Assembly (NCBI RefSeq): GCF_030272615.1
Contig: NC_081407.1
Coordinates: forward strand, 149,419,744 to 149,483,743
Length of the DNA: 64,000 nucleotides
DNA from: Cryptomeria japonica
Taxonomy: Eukaryota > Streptophyta > Pinopsida > Cupressales > Cupressaceae
Reading direction: 5' to 3'
Position numbers and translations under genes: made by a program. Position 1 is the stretch's first letter; each line of letters begins with the position of its first letter. The notes under the pieces were generated by a model, which saw only the letters and a list, made by a program, of their open reading frames with translations, searched no databases and was not told the DNA's origin. This document shows, piece by piece, positions 1-10,335 of this stretch.

Positions 1-430
1 AGTTTCGGGCAAACATGGGATTGCTGACTGCACTGGCGGAGAGGTGGCACTCCGAGACTTGCACTTTTCATTTGCTGATGGGGGAGATGGCAGTCACCTT
101 GGAGGATGTATACAAGATTCTGTGGATACCGATCGATGGGGAGCTGATTCCATACAATCGAGATGGAGACAAGGATGCCCTTAGATGAGTGTTCTAGGAT
201 CCGGGACTGGAGATGAAGGTGGGACATGTGGCATGGGATACCATGGCATGGACATGATTAGCACTACCAATAGTGTTGGTAGGAGTTATCAGTGGGTTCC
301 TCTATCTGGATAGGGCGACACGAGGGGTGGCTGTAGAGGACATAGGGGCCAGGAGAGATGATCTTCGGGTGGGTCCTTCTAGGGCTCAAACTCCGTCGAG
401 GCCAGCTGGCTCTGAGGGAGGGAATTCATC
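1..430 (+). pseudogene. Plant mobile domain (PMD) ORF fragment, antisense to E1
   Basis: The frame starting near base 3 reads LTALAERWHSETCTFHL and then GEMAVTLEDVYKIL. This is the conserved core of the plant mobile domain (aminotransferase-like PMD), found in MAIL1/MAIN-type plant proteins and in several transposon families. A near-identical core (ALAERWHSEMCTFHL, GEMTVTLEDVWRIL) lies in E2 at about 24.1 kb, also antisense to gag-pol. Downstream the frame is broken by stops and ends in a Gly/Ser/Pro-rich tail near 430, so the protein is much shorter than its E2 counterpart. The N-terminus lies beyond the left edge. A PMD passenger ORF of E1 is the simplest reading; a captured host gene cannot be excluded. 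Confidence 0.75.
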
Positions 431-2137
431 ATAGCCGTAGAGGGCTCCCTATGTATCAATTTTGTACCATTTTTGTATGATGATGTAGACACCTGCGGGT
501 GATTGTAGCCATATGATTTTGACATCATTGTATCATGACACTTTATATATATATATATGAGATGATTCATCTTTGCGGCAGCTATATGCATGTGTACCTA
601 TGTGATGAGATGTTCTTATGTGATGCTTATGATATGGATGCAAATATGTATATGATGCAATGCAATATATTTTTTTGTTCTTTTATGTTTTATATGTGTA
701 TGCATGATGCAAATGTGAATGTATGTAATGCAAATGAATATGATAATGCAAATGATTATTTACATGATGAAAATGTAAAATGTGCTAATATGTGTTGTGT
801 GTAGGATGTGATGCAATTGTGATACCTATATGTATGTATGAAATGCTTAATATGTGGTAATGTATGTGCAACTACATGAAATGCAAATATTTTTGGTGTG
901 TCATTATACTCAGTCATGTGATAGCAGGCTATGCGGACTCGAGAAGGACGATGGAAGTCAATCAAGAAAGGGGGATGGAAGATAGAAGATATGAAAGTGA
1001 AAGAGCTTCTTGTGTGTTATCATCATTGAGCTTTATTATGGCAAGTAGGTTATGACAATCGAGGCATATGTTCAGCCCAGAAAGTCATTGTACCTGTTTG
1101 CATGGAGATAAGACAGTCACAAACAAGGAATGCCCCAGTTCATACTAGACTCACATTGTCCTCATATCCTTGGACAAGTCATAGCATTACTAAGAGACAA
1201 TCCACAGACAACAAATATAAATAGGTGACGATACCCCATCCTCGCCTTTCTAGTCAAAGACATCTTGGAGATAGAATCTCTAGTCAGAGACATCTTGAAA
1301 AAGCTAAAAGACATGTCACCAAAAGATAAAATCAAAAGAAAACCAAGACTCAACACCAGCATCCATTGTATTCCTCAAGTTTAGTGTCTCTTGTCACTTG
1401 TATAGGTCTTATTTGATTGTGGTCACAATGTTTACTTTCACAGAAAGGATAGATAGCATTGAACCATATGTTGTCTGAGTCTGTTGAAAGATTTGATTTG
1501 TTGAAGCCCATTGTTGTTGTTGTGTCTCATCTAAAACTAACTGAATCCATGAAACTGATACTTTATTGCGGAGAAGATGAAACTTTATTGCGGATCTGTG
1601 ATGTAGATGCTGCTTTATTGCGGATTGTGCACGGATAGACTGAAGAAAACTAGAAGAAACTATACTCCTCGAAACATGTGATGCTCTCAGTTCCACACCC
1701 ATCACTAGACGTAGGATTTTCCTTAGCCACATATAGGATCTAATTTATTATGGATGGAAAGGGATGAAAAGGGGTGTGTATTATGAATGGCGAACCAATC
1801 TTAGGTAGATCAATAACAAGCCATGATGGGAATGGGTAAGTTTATTATGAATGAATGGGTTGTGAGTGTGTGAAAAGTGAAGGATGAAATAGAATCCTAA
1901 AGGAGGGAGGTGCAATGTCTCTACACATAGTGCTGGTGTCCCAGTTTTCACCATGGTACTTGCCCAGGGCGCCACCGAAGTGGTTTTCACCATTGGACGA
2001 AATGTTTTTCTTTACTTTTTTTTTTTTTTTTTGATTTTTTTGTTGTCACAAGGCGCTTGTTTGCCAGGTTTTCACCAAGTAACAATTTTTTATTTTTATG
2101 ATTTTTTTGTATTTTTGAATTAGGATACTCTGAAGAG
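431..2137. other. E1 3' untranslated region, no gene seen
   Basis: About 1.7 kb lies between the PMD fragment and the end of the fused pol frame. Bases 590-850 are rich in ATG/GATG/ATGCAA words, the reverse complement in style of the CAT/CATT-rich stretch at 21.1-22.2 kb in the same place in E2. Bases 1560-1625 carry three copies of CTTTATTGCGGA. On the minus strand just after the pol stop, the ATGGTGAAAACC word occurs, as it does after pol in E2 (19.9 kb). No credible coding region was found. Confidence 0.55.
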
Positions 2138-5100
2138 CTATGTGTAAAACCTGCGAAGGCGCATGTTGTTGATAGGATCCTCCAAAGGTTCACCTTCTAT
2201 AGTTGAGAGTTGATATGCACCAGATCCATATGTTGTTGTAATGATGTAAGAACCAAGCCAATTTGGTTCGAACTTTCCCTTCTTCTCTCTGTCTTGTTGA
2301 TTTTTAGGATTTTCTCTGAGAACCAAGTCACCTACCTCAAATGTGCGAGGCTTGACTTTATGTTTGTAGTTGCATTGTTTCTTGACTGAATGATATGTAG
2401 CTCGAGTGACTGTCTTCCTTGATAAGGGAATTGAGATAGAACTACTAGTGTGTGGACTACACAGGCCCATATGTGTGTCACCTGAAGAAGTTTGGGCATC
2501 CTTGATAACAAAGTCCCTTGAGGAAGCTCCATTAAAGGTCCATGATATATTGCCAAAAGGGAATGGATGTGTGGAACATGTGGATGAGTAATGAAGGCTT
2601 GTGATTGCGAAAAGAAGTGAAAGTAGGATAACATGATGGAGACTTAGGATCAACAAGTATGCTTTTTGACTTGAAATTTTAGAACTTTTGCCCCCAGTTA
2701 TTTTGATATTAGGGGACATCAACTCTTTTTCTTTTTTCTTCATAGGATTTTTATCCTTGACTTTGATTTTTGCAGAGTCCAATAGCTTTTGATTTTGATT
2801 TGAACCGAAGGGCTTTTCTTTATTTTTGAATTTTATATTTTTCTTTTCATAGCTTGATTTTTGATCCCCAATGAGTAAGGGCTTTTGTAATTCTTGTTGA
2901 TCCAAGTCTGGAAGTGGAGTGGAAATGGAATGAGTGGATGAAATGGTAAAGCTATGTGAGTTCTCAAGAGGGCTGGTGATACACTCAATAGATTCTTTGT
3001 TGGAACCACTCTTAGGACTATTGATATCAAGAGTTGCTTGCACCACTAGAGGAGATTTGCATTTAGACTTAGTAGCCACAACACTAGGTGGTTCACACCC
3101 AATTCCTTGGCACTGCAATATTTTTGTAGGTTGTTCTTGTCGGCTGAATACCTTAGGAGATAGTGGGAGTTGATCAACATGGAATATATACTCACCACAT
3201 CCTATGTCTTTAAACTTGAACTTTTCTTTTAGCTCTGTTTGTTTTGATGTAGAAGCTTTCAAGGATTTTGGGTCCACATATGCTGATGAAGGAATAGCTT
3301 CTCTATTAACTGGAAGTGTTATTTTTGATCTAGGTTGTAGGTTGTTGCAATATATGAATGGATTAGGATCAGCTTTGATGGTCACTTCAACTCCATTGTG
3401 TGTAAACTTGATACATTGATGATATGTAGATGGTACTGCATTCATCTCATGAATCCATGGACGTCCTAGCAATATGTTGTATGTGAGATCTAAATCCAGG
3501 ACTTGACAAACCACATCCTTTGTAACTGGCCCAACTCTGAGAGGTAAAATGACTGTGCCCTTGGATGAATGCTCTTCATCATCATATGCCTTGATGGTAA
3601 TTTTGTTTGTAGAATTCATAGCTTTATCAGAATATCCCAATTGTTTTATTGTGTTCAAAGTACAAATGTTCAGACCCGCTCCTCCATCTACCAGGACTCA
3701 TTTTATTTGATGTTTGTGTATGAAGGCTTCAATGTGTAAAGGTGCATTATGTGGCTGATTTACGGAGGTGTCACCGGCTTCTATGAATGTAAGGGAGTGT
3801 GGAATGGAAAGGTATCCCACCATGGATTGAAACTGGTCCATGTTCAGATCAGTAGGAACAACAGTTTCTCTCAAGATTTTGTCAAGAATGGATTTATGTG
3901 CGGGGGATACGCGCAAGAGTTCAAGTATGGAGATGAGCGCGAGTGTCTTCCCTAATTGTTCTACAAGGTCATACTTAGGTTTGGTTGTTGAGGAAGTGGT
4001 GTTTTTAGCTGGAGCACCTTGCAAAGTGAATTTACCTCGACGGGTTGTAACATGACATTCAGAGGTAGGTTCAGAAGAAGATCTAATGCCTTTTAGGACA
4101 ATCTTAGGTCTTTGGGTAGAATTCTTAGGTGTTTTGTCCTTGATGATAATGGCAGAGACATAATTGTCCATCGAAATGTGATTGATAGTTGAATCATAGT
4201 TATAAGATGCTCTAGTATAGTTGGTCTGGCCATCTGTGGCTTTAGCTTTTCCTTTGTCATGTTTTGGGAATGGTTCCTTAAACATCTCATGTTCGTGATT
4301 AGATGAGTGTCCCTCAATCTCAATGTCACCCCTATCAATGAGATCTTGTATGATGTTCTTCAGTTGATGGCAATTTCCTATCTTATGACCCTTTCTCTTA
4401 TGAAATTCACAATATTCATCATCATTCCACCAATTTGGTTTAACCTTTGGTTCATATGGAGGAAAATATGGAATAGTGATTACCTTGTTTGCCACTAGCT
4501 TCTTGAAAACTGACTCAAGTGGTTCTCCCAATGGGGTGTACTTCCTTCATGATCTAGAAGTTGTTTGAGTATTCACTTGATTGTTTGTAGAGCTTGATCC
4601 CAAAAGAATGATTTTGGGTCGCACTGTATTGGCATCAACAACACCATCATTGACTTTGTTCTTGTTTTTATTCCAAAATCTTGGCTTATCTTTTCCTTTA
4701 AAGTCATCTTTATTTTCCTTGAATATCTTAATGACTCCTTGTTCAATTAGGACCTTCTCTGTTGCTAATCCTTTTTCAATGACGTCCTTGAAGGTGGACA
4801 AACAAGATTTCCTTAAGTCATAACCAATCTCTTTGTTAACATTTTGGGTGAACATTTCTACCATTTGTTTTTGTGGAATTTCACAAGAGCATCTACTGGC
4901 TAGATTCCTCCATCTTTGTAAAAATGATGCAAAAGACTCTCCCTCTTTTTGCTTGGTGTTGCACAAAGTAGTGACTGATATGTCTGTCTCTATATTGTAG
5001 GAGAAATGTTGAATAAATGCCTCTACTAAGTCACCCCATGACTTAATTCTAGGTGGAAGTTGGGAGAACCATCCCATAGCTTGATCGCCTAGGCTCTATG

Positions 5101-6256
5101 GGAATAATCTCATCAAATATGTCTCTTCTACTACTATCTCAATGCAAGCTATGAAAAATTGTCTTATGTGTGCCTTAGGATCCCCTTTTCCTCTATACTT
5201 ATCAAATTTAGGCCTCACAAAGTGTGTAGGAAAAGGAGGCATTAGAATGCTCTTGTCAAATGGATAAGGACATATGTCTCTCATTGTGTATGTTGGCTTC
5301 GGTGTATTTATGTCCTCCATTTTCTTTTGTAAGTCCCTGATTTGTTGCTCCAAATTGCTCTTAGGTGGAGATCGACTACTTGGACCATACCCTATGCTTG
5401 AGGCACCAATTGGAGGAGGAGCATGTTGCATATATGGATGATATTGATCATACACATGTTCATATGGAGGAGGTCTATAGTGATGCTGCATATATGGACC
5501 ACTTGGTATAGATTCATGTTGAGGAACGAAATATCTATTTTGTCCATGTATACCATACTCTACAAGCATGTCATGTTCTAATGTGTTGCCCCCAAATTTG
5601 ACACGGGGTTTCCTTGTGTCCAAATTTTGAGCATGCCTTTGAATATCCAATTGCTTTGGTGGTTGATCCTTAGCATTGATATGTGATTGAGCATATTTCT
5701 TTGCATAAGACTTCCATAATGGTTTGCAAAGGTGAGTATCATATGCTTGACCATGTGTATGTGGGACGTCTGGTTTTTGAAACAAAGATGATGGTGATTC
5801 AGGCACAAGATGTGGTCTTCTATTTCCTCCACTATTAAGCCTCCTTTGATCCATGTTGGAGTGAGGTTGTTGCAAAGGTCTATGTTCCATTATTTGAGAC
5901 ATGTCAAAATCATGAGGGATCTTGGCTCCACTTTGTGCCATCACTTGTAAGAAGTATTGTCTATCTCTCCTCATTATTTCCTCAACTAATTGATTGAAAC
6001 GGGGATCCATAATGGAGTCTTCCACTTCTAATGAATGTATTGAAATGTTGTCCATATTGTCATTGTGCGTACCATTGTTGTTTATAGTGTCCATGTTCTC
6101 AACATTTGGAATGTTTCTATAGGCATCCATGTTAGGTAATGTAGTATGATTAGAATTGAAAAAGATATCATTGTCATACTCATAAGAACTCATGTTTGCA
6201 GACTCTTGAGCCTCTTTAGTTTCTCTCCTAGATTTTTGAAGACGGGTTTCAACCAT
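2138..6256 (-). pseudogene. E1 gag-protease fused in frame to an integrase C-terminal tail; three internal stops
   Basis: One minus-strand frame of 1,373 codons runs from ATG at 6256 to the stop at 2138, broken only by TAG (5096-5098), TGA (4547-4549) and TGA (3698-3700). In order it holds a Gln/His/Pro-rich gag N-terminus, the gag core (ICPYPFD, KFDKYRGKGDP, MGWFSQLPP), a Cys-His motif (YCEFHKRKGHKIGNC) near 4,380-4,415, and the aspartic protease with active site VDGGAGLNIC near 3,680 and flap-side motif LLGRPWIHEM. After a Lys-rich linker comes a hydrophobic stretch (about 2,590-2,665) of unknown origin, then the integrase C-terminus (RTFEVGDLVLREN, GSGAYQL) that precedes the pol stop in E2. 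RT, RNases H and the integrase catalytic core are missing with the frame kept. Gag would form particles and the protease would process them. Confidence 0.85.
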
Positions 6257-6985
6257 GAACTAGGTATTGACCGAGATGTGTGAGACTAGATGAAAATGGA
6301 AAAAGTATGGAAGACCAAGAGTTGGATGGAATGTAAATGAATATGAGGTTTACTTGCAATGTCCAAAGTGTAAGACCAAGTATGTATGTAGTAGAGTAGG
6401 TGTGACTTCCAAAGAGAGGATAGTTTCTCTTGATGAGATAAGTTGACCTTGACTCTAAGTAAGACCAAATGAGACCCAAAGGTGATAGACCTTGATGAGG
6501 GACCACTTAGCAAAATGTTGTTGTATGTAGTGTGTTGACAAAGTATGATGAGGACAAGCAAGTGACCTTTTGACTCAAGTTTAGACAAATGTGAATGTAA
6601 TGTAAGGTGTAAAGCAATGGCGTACTTTGTGAGACCCAAAGACAGGTTGAATTCTAGATGAAAACCCAGAGAAATAACCTAGGAAGCTCAAGAATTCTGA
6701 AACTGATTGCTCTTGTTTACTAGACTGTAAAATTTTTCCAATTTGTGAAGTTGTTGGTTGTGACCAAATCTGAATGTTTGACTATTTTTCATGACAAGAG
6801 GACTCAATGTTTGCAAGTGTTTAGACTCAAAATGACTCCAATAAAAGTGTTTGTTTGATGTAAAAATGTTTTGCATACACTTGAAGACACAAAAGACACA
6901 ATGTTTTGTTGTTTGGTCTTGAATGTTTTGAATGTTTAAAATAAGTCAAGCACAATTCTTATGGCTGGCCAAGACAATAGTTGTT
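6257..6985 (-). other. E1 leader between primer site and gag
   Basis: About 730 bp of 5' untranslated leader. I see no conserved ORF, and none of the AGCGCT motif array found in the E2 leader. The start at 6256 was chosen because it is the first ATG of the long gag frame. Confidence 0.6.
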
Positions 6986-7007
6986 GGTCCCACCGGGCAT
7001 GCCAAAA
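6986..7007 (-). other. E1 probable primer-binding site region
   Basis: On the minus strand, directly after the LTR end (..TATACA), the sequence reads TTTT then GGCATGCCCGGTGGGACC. A sequence of this kind directly inside the 5' LTR is where reverse transcription is primed by a tRNA 3' end. The tRNA species was not determined. Confidence 0.55.
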
Positions 7008-7777
7008 TGTATATGGTGAAAATGGATAACAATAATAATGATATTGAAAGGCTAAATGAATTCAACCACAAAACCCTAGCCTAACAACAGTAAAGATCCA
7101 CCATAACATATGAAGATTACCTAAGACAATGCAAATCAAATGAAATCACAAAGATTATACCATCACATGTCCAATAGGGTTTGTATCTCCATTCTTCCTA
7201 TCTCCATTGATCTTGCTTGATATATTTTCTCTTAGATTTTATGTGCACGAGAGATCAACAAAGAATGAAATGTGGTTGCAAGTAGGATCGCCTATGTTCA
7301 AAAGTGTAGTGTAGTCAAGTAGTCCACAGGGGGTTTGATAATGAAGGAAGCATCTCCTTATATAGAAGACACTATATGAAATGGAGGGATAAGATTGAGA
7401 GGTGTAAAAGGAGGTCGGCTATGATTAGAGGGTAGGTAAAAGAAATAATAAAATAATGAAAGGGGTAGGTACTCTATGAATTAAGAGATGAATGACATGT
7501 GTCATGGGTAGAAAAGGTTAATGAATTAATTAAATAAATAAAGATTTATTTAATTAATAGAAGAAGTGAGATCAATTAAATAAATAAGATATTTATTTAA
7601 TTTAGGAAAAGGATAATTTAAATAAATAAATGTATTTATTTAAATGAGAAATAAGGCCAGAAGAGGATAAATGAATTAATTAAATAAATAAAGATTTATT
7701 TAATTAATAGAAGAATTAAGCTTAGATAATTAAATAAATATTTATTTAATTAGACTGGACAATTTTGGATGTCTACA
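7008..7777 (-). repeat. E1 5' LTR (770 bp)
   Basis: On the minus strand the LTR begins TGTAGACATCC at 7777 and ends ATATACA at 7008, giving canonical TG..CA termini next to the primer site. Its first third is made of near-palindromic AATTAAATAAATA/TATTTATTTAATT blocks (about 7,500-7,755). The partner 3' LTR is off the left edge, so insertion age cannot be estimated. Confidence 0.85.
7357..7365 (-). promoter_or_regulatory. TATA box in E1 5' LTR
   Basis: CTATATAAG on the minus strand, about 410 bp inside the LTR, would serve as the core promoter for the element transcript. No other TATA-like word as good was seen in this LTR outside the AT-palindrome zone. Confidence 0.5.
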
Positions 7778-8082
7778 GTAATCTTTAACAGGATTTGCTT
7801 TTAACCAAGCATACTCTAGAAGAGTATATTTCTTAGTGGGTCCGAAATCCCATAGTGGTTTTTCCCTATTTGGGTTTCCACGTTAAATCTAGTGTTATGA
7901 GGTTTATATTATTCATATGCTTTTGAGTTTGCATGTTTGACAGTTTTTGGTTATATGATTGATATATATGTTACCGAGGTTGAATCTGATGTTTTTATGG
8001 ATGTTTAAGTTTGTATGATTCACCCCCCCTCCCATCATGTTGGGTATTGGATTTGTACTTATATTAAGTATGAAAACTATCA
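7778..8082 (+). repeat. Ty1/copia 5' LTR fragment (3'-most 305 bp)
   Basis: This matches the last 309 bp of the copia A 3' LTR (31280-31588), from GTAAT..TTTAACAGG to AACTATCA, with roughly 20 mismatches counted by eye plus small indels. The rest of this LTR was displaced by insertion of E1 and lies left of the window. It ends two bases before a tRNA-Met-type primer site. Confidence 0.85.
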
Positions 8083-8083
8083 A

Positions 8084-8098
8084 TTGGTCTCAGAGCTT
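8084..8098 (+). other. Ty1/copia primer-binding site
   Basis: TTGGTCTCAGAGCTT closely resembles the plant initiator-Met-tRNA primer site (TGGTATCAGAGC) used by Ty1/copia elements, and it directly follows the LTR end. Confidence 0.75.
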
Positions 8099-8146
8099 TG
8101 GGCTCTGAAAGGAAAGTTTAAAGGCACTTGAGTTAAAGATCCAAAG

Positions 8147-8481
8147 ATGTATAAGAGGGATGCACCGAAGTTGAACAAGTCAAGTTTCTCTACATGGCAG
8201 AAAAGGATGAAGCTACATCTATCAGGAGTTGGAGAATATGCTATATACTATCTGGAGAATGATTTTGTTGCACCGAGCACATATCCATTGACTATGGAAG
8301 AGATAAAGGAAAAGCAAGAACATATTCAAGCAATGATTGAAATAACATCTGCATTGACTGATTCAGAGTTTAATGATCTAGAAAGCTGCAATGATGCAAA
8401 GGCAATGTGGTCTAAGCTCATATCTGTATATGGAGGGGCTGAACATGTTCAAAGAGCAAAAGTAGATATTCTAAGAGGACA
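8147..8481 (+). pseudogene. Ty1/copia gag N-terminal fragment, cut at 8481
   Basis: The ATG at 8147 opens a frame with the typical copia gag N-terminus: LNKSSFSTWQKRMKLHL, then AMWSKLISVYGG and VQRAKVDILRGQ. Copia B encodes the same protein on the minus strand from 35490. The frame is cut just after RGQ by the start of E2 LTR sequence at 8482. Everything from here to the late protease/pre-integrase segment (which resumes at 26851) is missing, so the gag C-terminus, zinc knuckle and protease core are lost. Confidence 0.85.
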
Positions 8482-9715
8482 ATTTTAATTAATTCACTAA
8501 ATCAAATTCCATTCAATTAAATAAATAAAATCATTTTATTTAATTAAATCCCCCTTTTTCCTCTTTTAAATAAATTAACATTTATTTAAATCATTATCCA
8601 CCCCCCACTTGCATTTTCCTACAAATGCAACTTGCACACATTTATTGAAATAAATGAATTTTTATTTTAATAAAATCCTATTTTTCCTCACCCACCAAAT
8701 CCACTTGCAAAATCTAATCCCCTTCTAGATTCTTCTAACCCCTTCCTAATTAGCCTAATCCATCCCCTAATTATTGTCACATTCCTAAGCAAAATGGAGT
8801 CACTTCTCAAAGACTTCAAAAGTCTTTGAAAATGATTTAATGCTTTGTGTGTTCAACAAATTAACCCCCAAAGTCTTCCAAGACCACTAATGGCTCTTAC
8901 ATGACCATTTATGGCTCTTACATAACCATTTATGGTTATTTCAAACTTGTCTCCCCAAACATTTATTGTTTTGACCATATTCATCCATTTCACATTTGCA
9001 CAAGAGTTTATCCATTGGATAAAAGCTTTATTCTTTGAATAAAGAGTTTATTCATTCAACCAACCTTGACTTTAACTCCCAAGGTCATACCAAGCATTTA
9101 ATGCTTATTCCCTCCCCTCTCAACCTATCTCACATTGACACTTGTCATCTTGGGATTGGGTTGAAAGCCCTCACATGGATTTGAAATAATTCAATCCTGA
9201 CCCTTGTTGAGATTGCTCAATCTCAACCATCCATTGCTCCATTTTTCCTATAAATAGAGCTCATTTCTTCATAATCCAAATCCTGAAAACTTGTATGCAT
9301 TTAACCTATAGGCCTTTTAGAGAGCATTTAGCATAGCAATCTAATATCTTGTTATTTTGGGTTAAAATCAATCATTGTAATATCATCTAGCATTTTAGCT
9401 TTTTATGTTTCATTTAGAGCACAATACTACAATCTCAATCCTCCATAAGCATCCACAGTGCAAAAAGTTGCTGAGAGCTACACTATTTTGGAACTTGGAG
9501 AGGAGAGGAACAAGGGAGAAAGAGCTAAGAGCATTTTAGGAGGTATTTGGAGATGCCTCATCATATTTGCTTCCTTAGTTAAATATGCTTTCATGTTTTT
9601 AGTGTCTCTCTTGATATGCCTGTTTAGATTAGTTTTTGATTGACTAACACTAATTATTTTCAGGTTTCTTGTGTTGTTTGTCATTTGCTAACCTTGTCCA
9701 TTTTGCAGAGCATCA
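8482..9715 (+). repeat. E2 5' LTR, 5'-truncated
   Basis: Base 8482 aligns with base 25617 of the 3' LTR, and both run 1,234 bp to the terminal GCATCA. The first 147 bp, including the TG terminus, are missing, and copia gag abuts directly. The mismatches are spread evenly and no indel is needed. Confidence 0.9.
9248..9259 (+). promoter_or_regulatory. TATA box in E2 5' LTR
   Basis: CCTATAAATAGA is a near-consensus plant TATA box about 465 bp upstream of the LTR end, and it is conserved in the 3' LTR at 26381-26392. It is the likely start-site determinant for the element RNA. Confidence 0.7.
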
Positions 9716-9733
9716 TTTGGTGAACCTAACGTG
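9716..9733 (+). other. E2 probable primer-binding site
   Basis: TTTGGTGAACCTAACGTG directly follows the LTR end (GCATCA). Position alone supports the call; the matching tRNA was not identified. Confidence 0.5.
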
Positions 9734-9803
9734 AATCGAAACACCAAAAATATCTTTTTTTTTAGCAAACTAACATGTCTGAATGTTGAAAGTGTCACAC
9801 AGG

Positions 9804-10046
9804 TTGCGCTTTGGTGCTATTGAACCCATTCTAGCGCTATCGACACTTATGTTTTTAGCGCTATTGTTCTTACAATAGCGCTATTGTCCAAATTTCAGCG
9901 CTTTTGGACTTGTTTTGGCGCGTTTGTCATTATTTTGGCGCTATTGCAATCTTTCAGCACTTTTGCCTCTCTGTCTTTCCTATTCTTTCAGCGCTTTTGT
10001 GTTAAATAGCGCCTCTGTTCAAACACAGACTAGTGCTATTGTAATA
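9804..10046 (+). repeat. Array of AGCGCTATTG/AGCGCTTTTG motifs in E2 leader
   Basis: About eleven copies of the ten-base motif AGCGCTATTG or AGCGCTTTTG, some degenerate (GGCGCGTTTG, AGCACTTTTG, AGTGCTATTG), recur roughly every 15-30 bp. The same motif in the opposite orientation (CAATAGCGCT, CAAAAGCGCT) forms an array near the other end of E2 at 24590-24910. The two arrays are therefore mutually complementary. Function unknown. Confidence 0.8.
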
Positions 10047-10161
10047 GAGTGTCGTAAAAATCACCTTGTAACCAAAAAAGTGGAAATTTTAGGCTTGTGG
10101 AAGCCCCCTCTTGGACATCGATTTTACTAACACATTGTTGTTTGTGCAGGTTAAAACTCAC

Positions 10162-10335
10162 CATTAAAAACCACAAACTTGTCTTTTGGTGCATTAAAAC
10201 TTGAAAAACACAAAATTTCATTGCTTTCTAGTTAGGATAACTTGTCTTTTGGTGCTTTTAAAACTTGAACAAATGAAATTTTATTGCTTTCTAGTTAGGA
10301 TCACTTGTCTTTTGGTGCTTAAAATCAACAAACAA
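10162..10335 (+). repeat. 62-bp tandem repeat in E2 leader
   Basis: The word CTTGTCTTTTGGTGC recurs at about 10178, 10241 and 10303, separated by similar TTTCATTGCTTTCTAGTTAGG segments. The period is 62-63 bp and there are about 2.5 copies. No coding potential. Confidence 0.75.

Larger units (their letters stand above)
1..7777 (-). mobile_element. E1: Ty3/gypsy LTR retrotransposon, 5' LTR to 3' region, continues past the left edge
   Basis: Read on the minus strand the order is 5' LTR (7777-7008), primer site, leader, one gag-protease-integrase-tail frame (6256-2138), a long 3' region, then an antisense PMD ORF at the window edge. The 3' LTR is not in the window. The same order of parts, including the antisense PMD, occurs in E2, so they are relatives, although their LTR sequences differ. 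The reverse transcriptase, both RNases H and the integrase core are absent, so E1 is non-autonomous. Its right border, immediately after 7777, falls inside a Ty1/copia LTR, so E1 inserted there; GTAAT at 7778-7782 is the probable target-site duplication, but the partner copy lies outside the window. Confidence 0.85.

Noticed and set aside
530-860. ATG-rich ORF at 535-804
   Set aside because: Low-complexity ATGATG/GATGCAA sequence; the mirrored CAT-rich stretch of E2 behaves the same way.
2585-2668. Hydrophobic run in E1 taken as an envelope-type gene
   Set aside because: No signal peptide, no cysteine pattern or furin-like site, and it lies within the gag-protease frame before the integrase tail.
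9458-9643. 61-codon ORF with a hydrophobic tail, present in both E2 LTRs (also 26593-26778)
   Set aside because: The LTR copies are duplicates by mechanism, so conservation between them is not evidence of coding. It begins with GTG, and no relative was seen.
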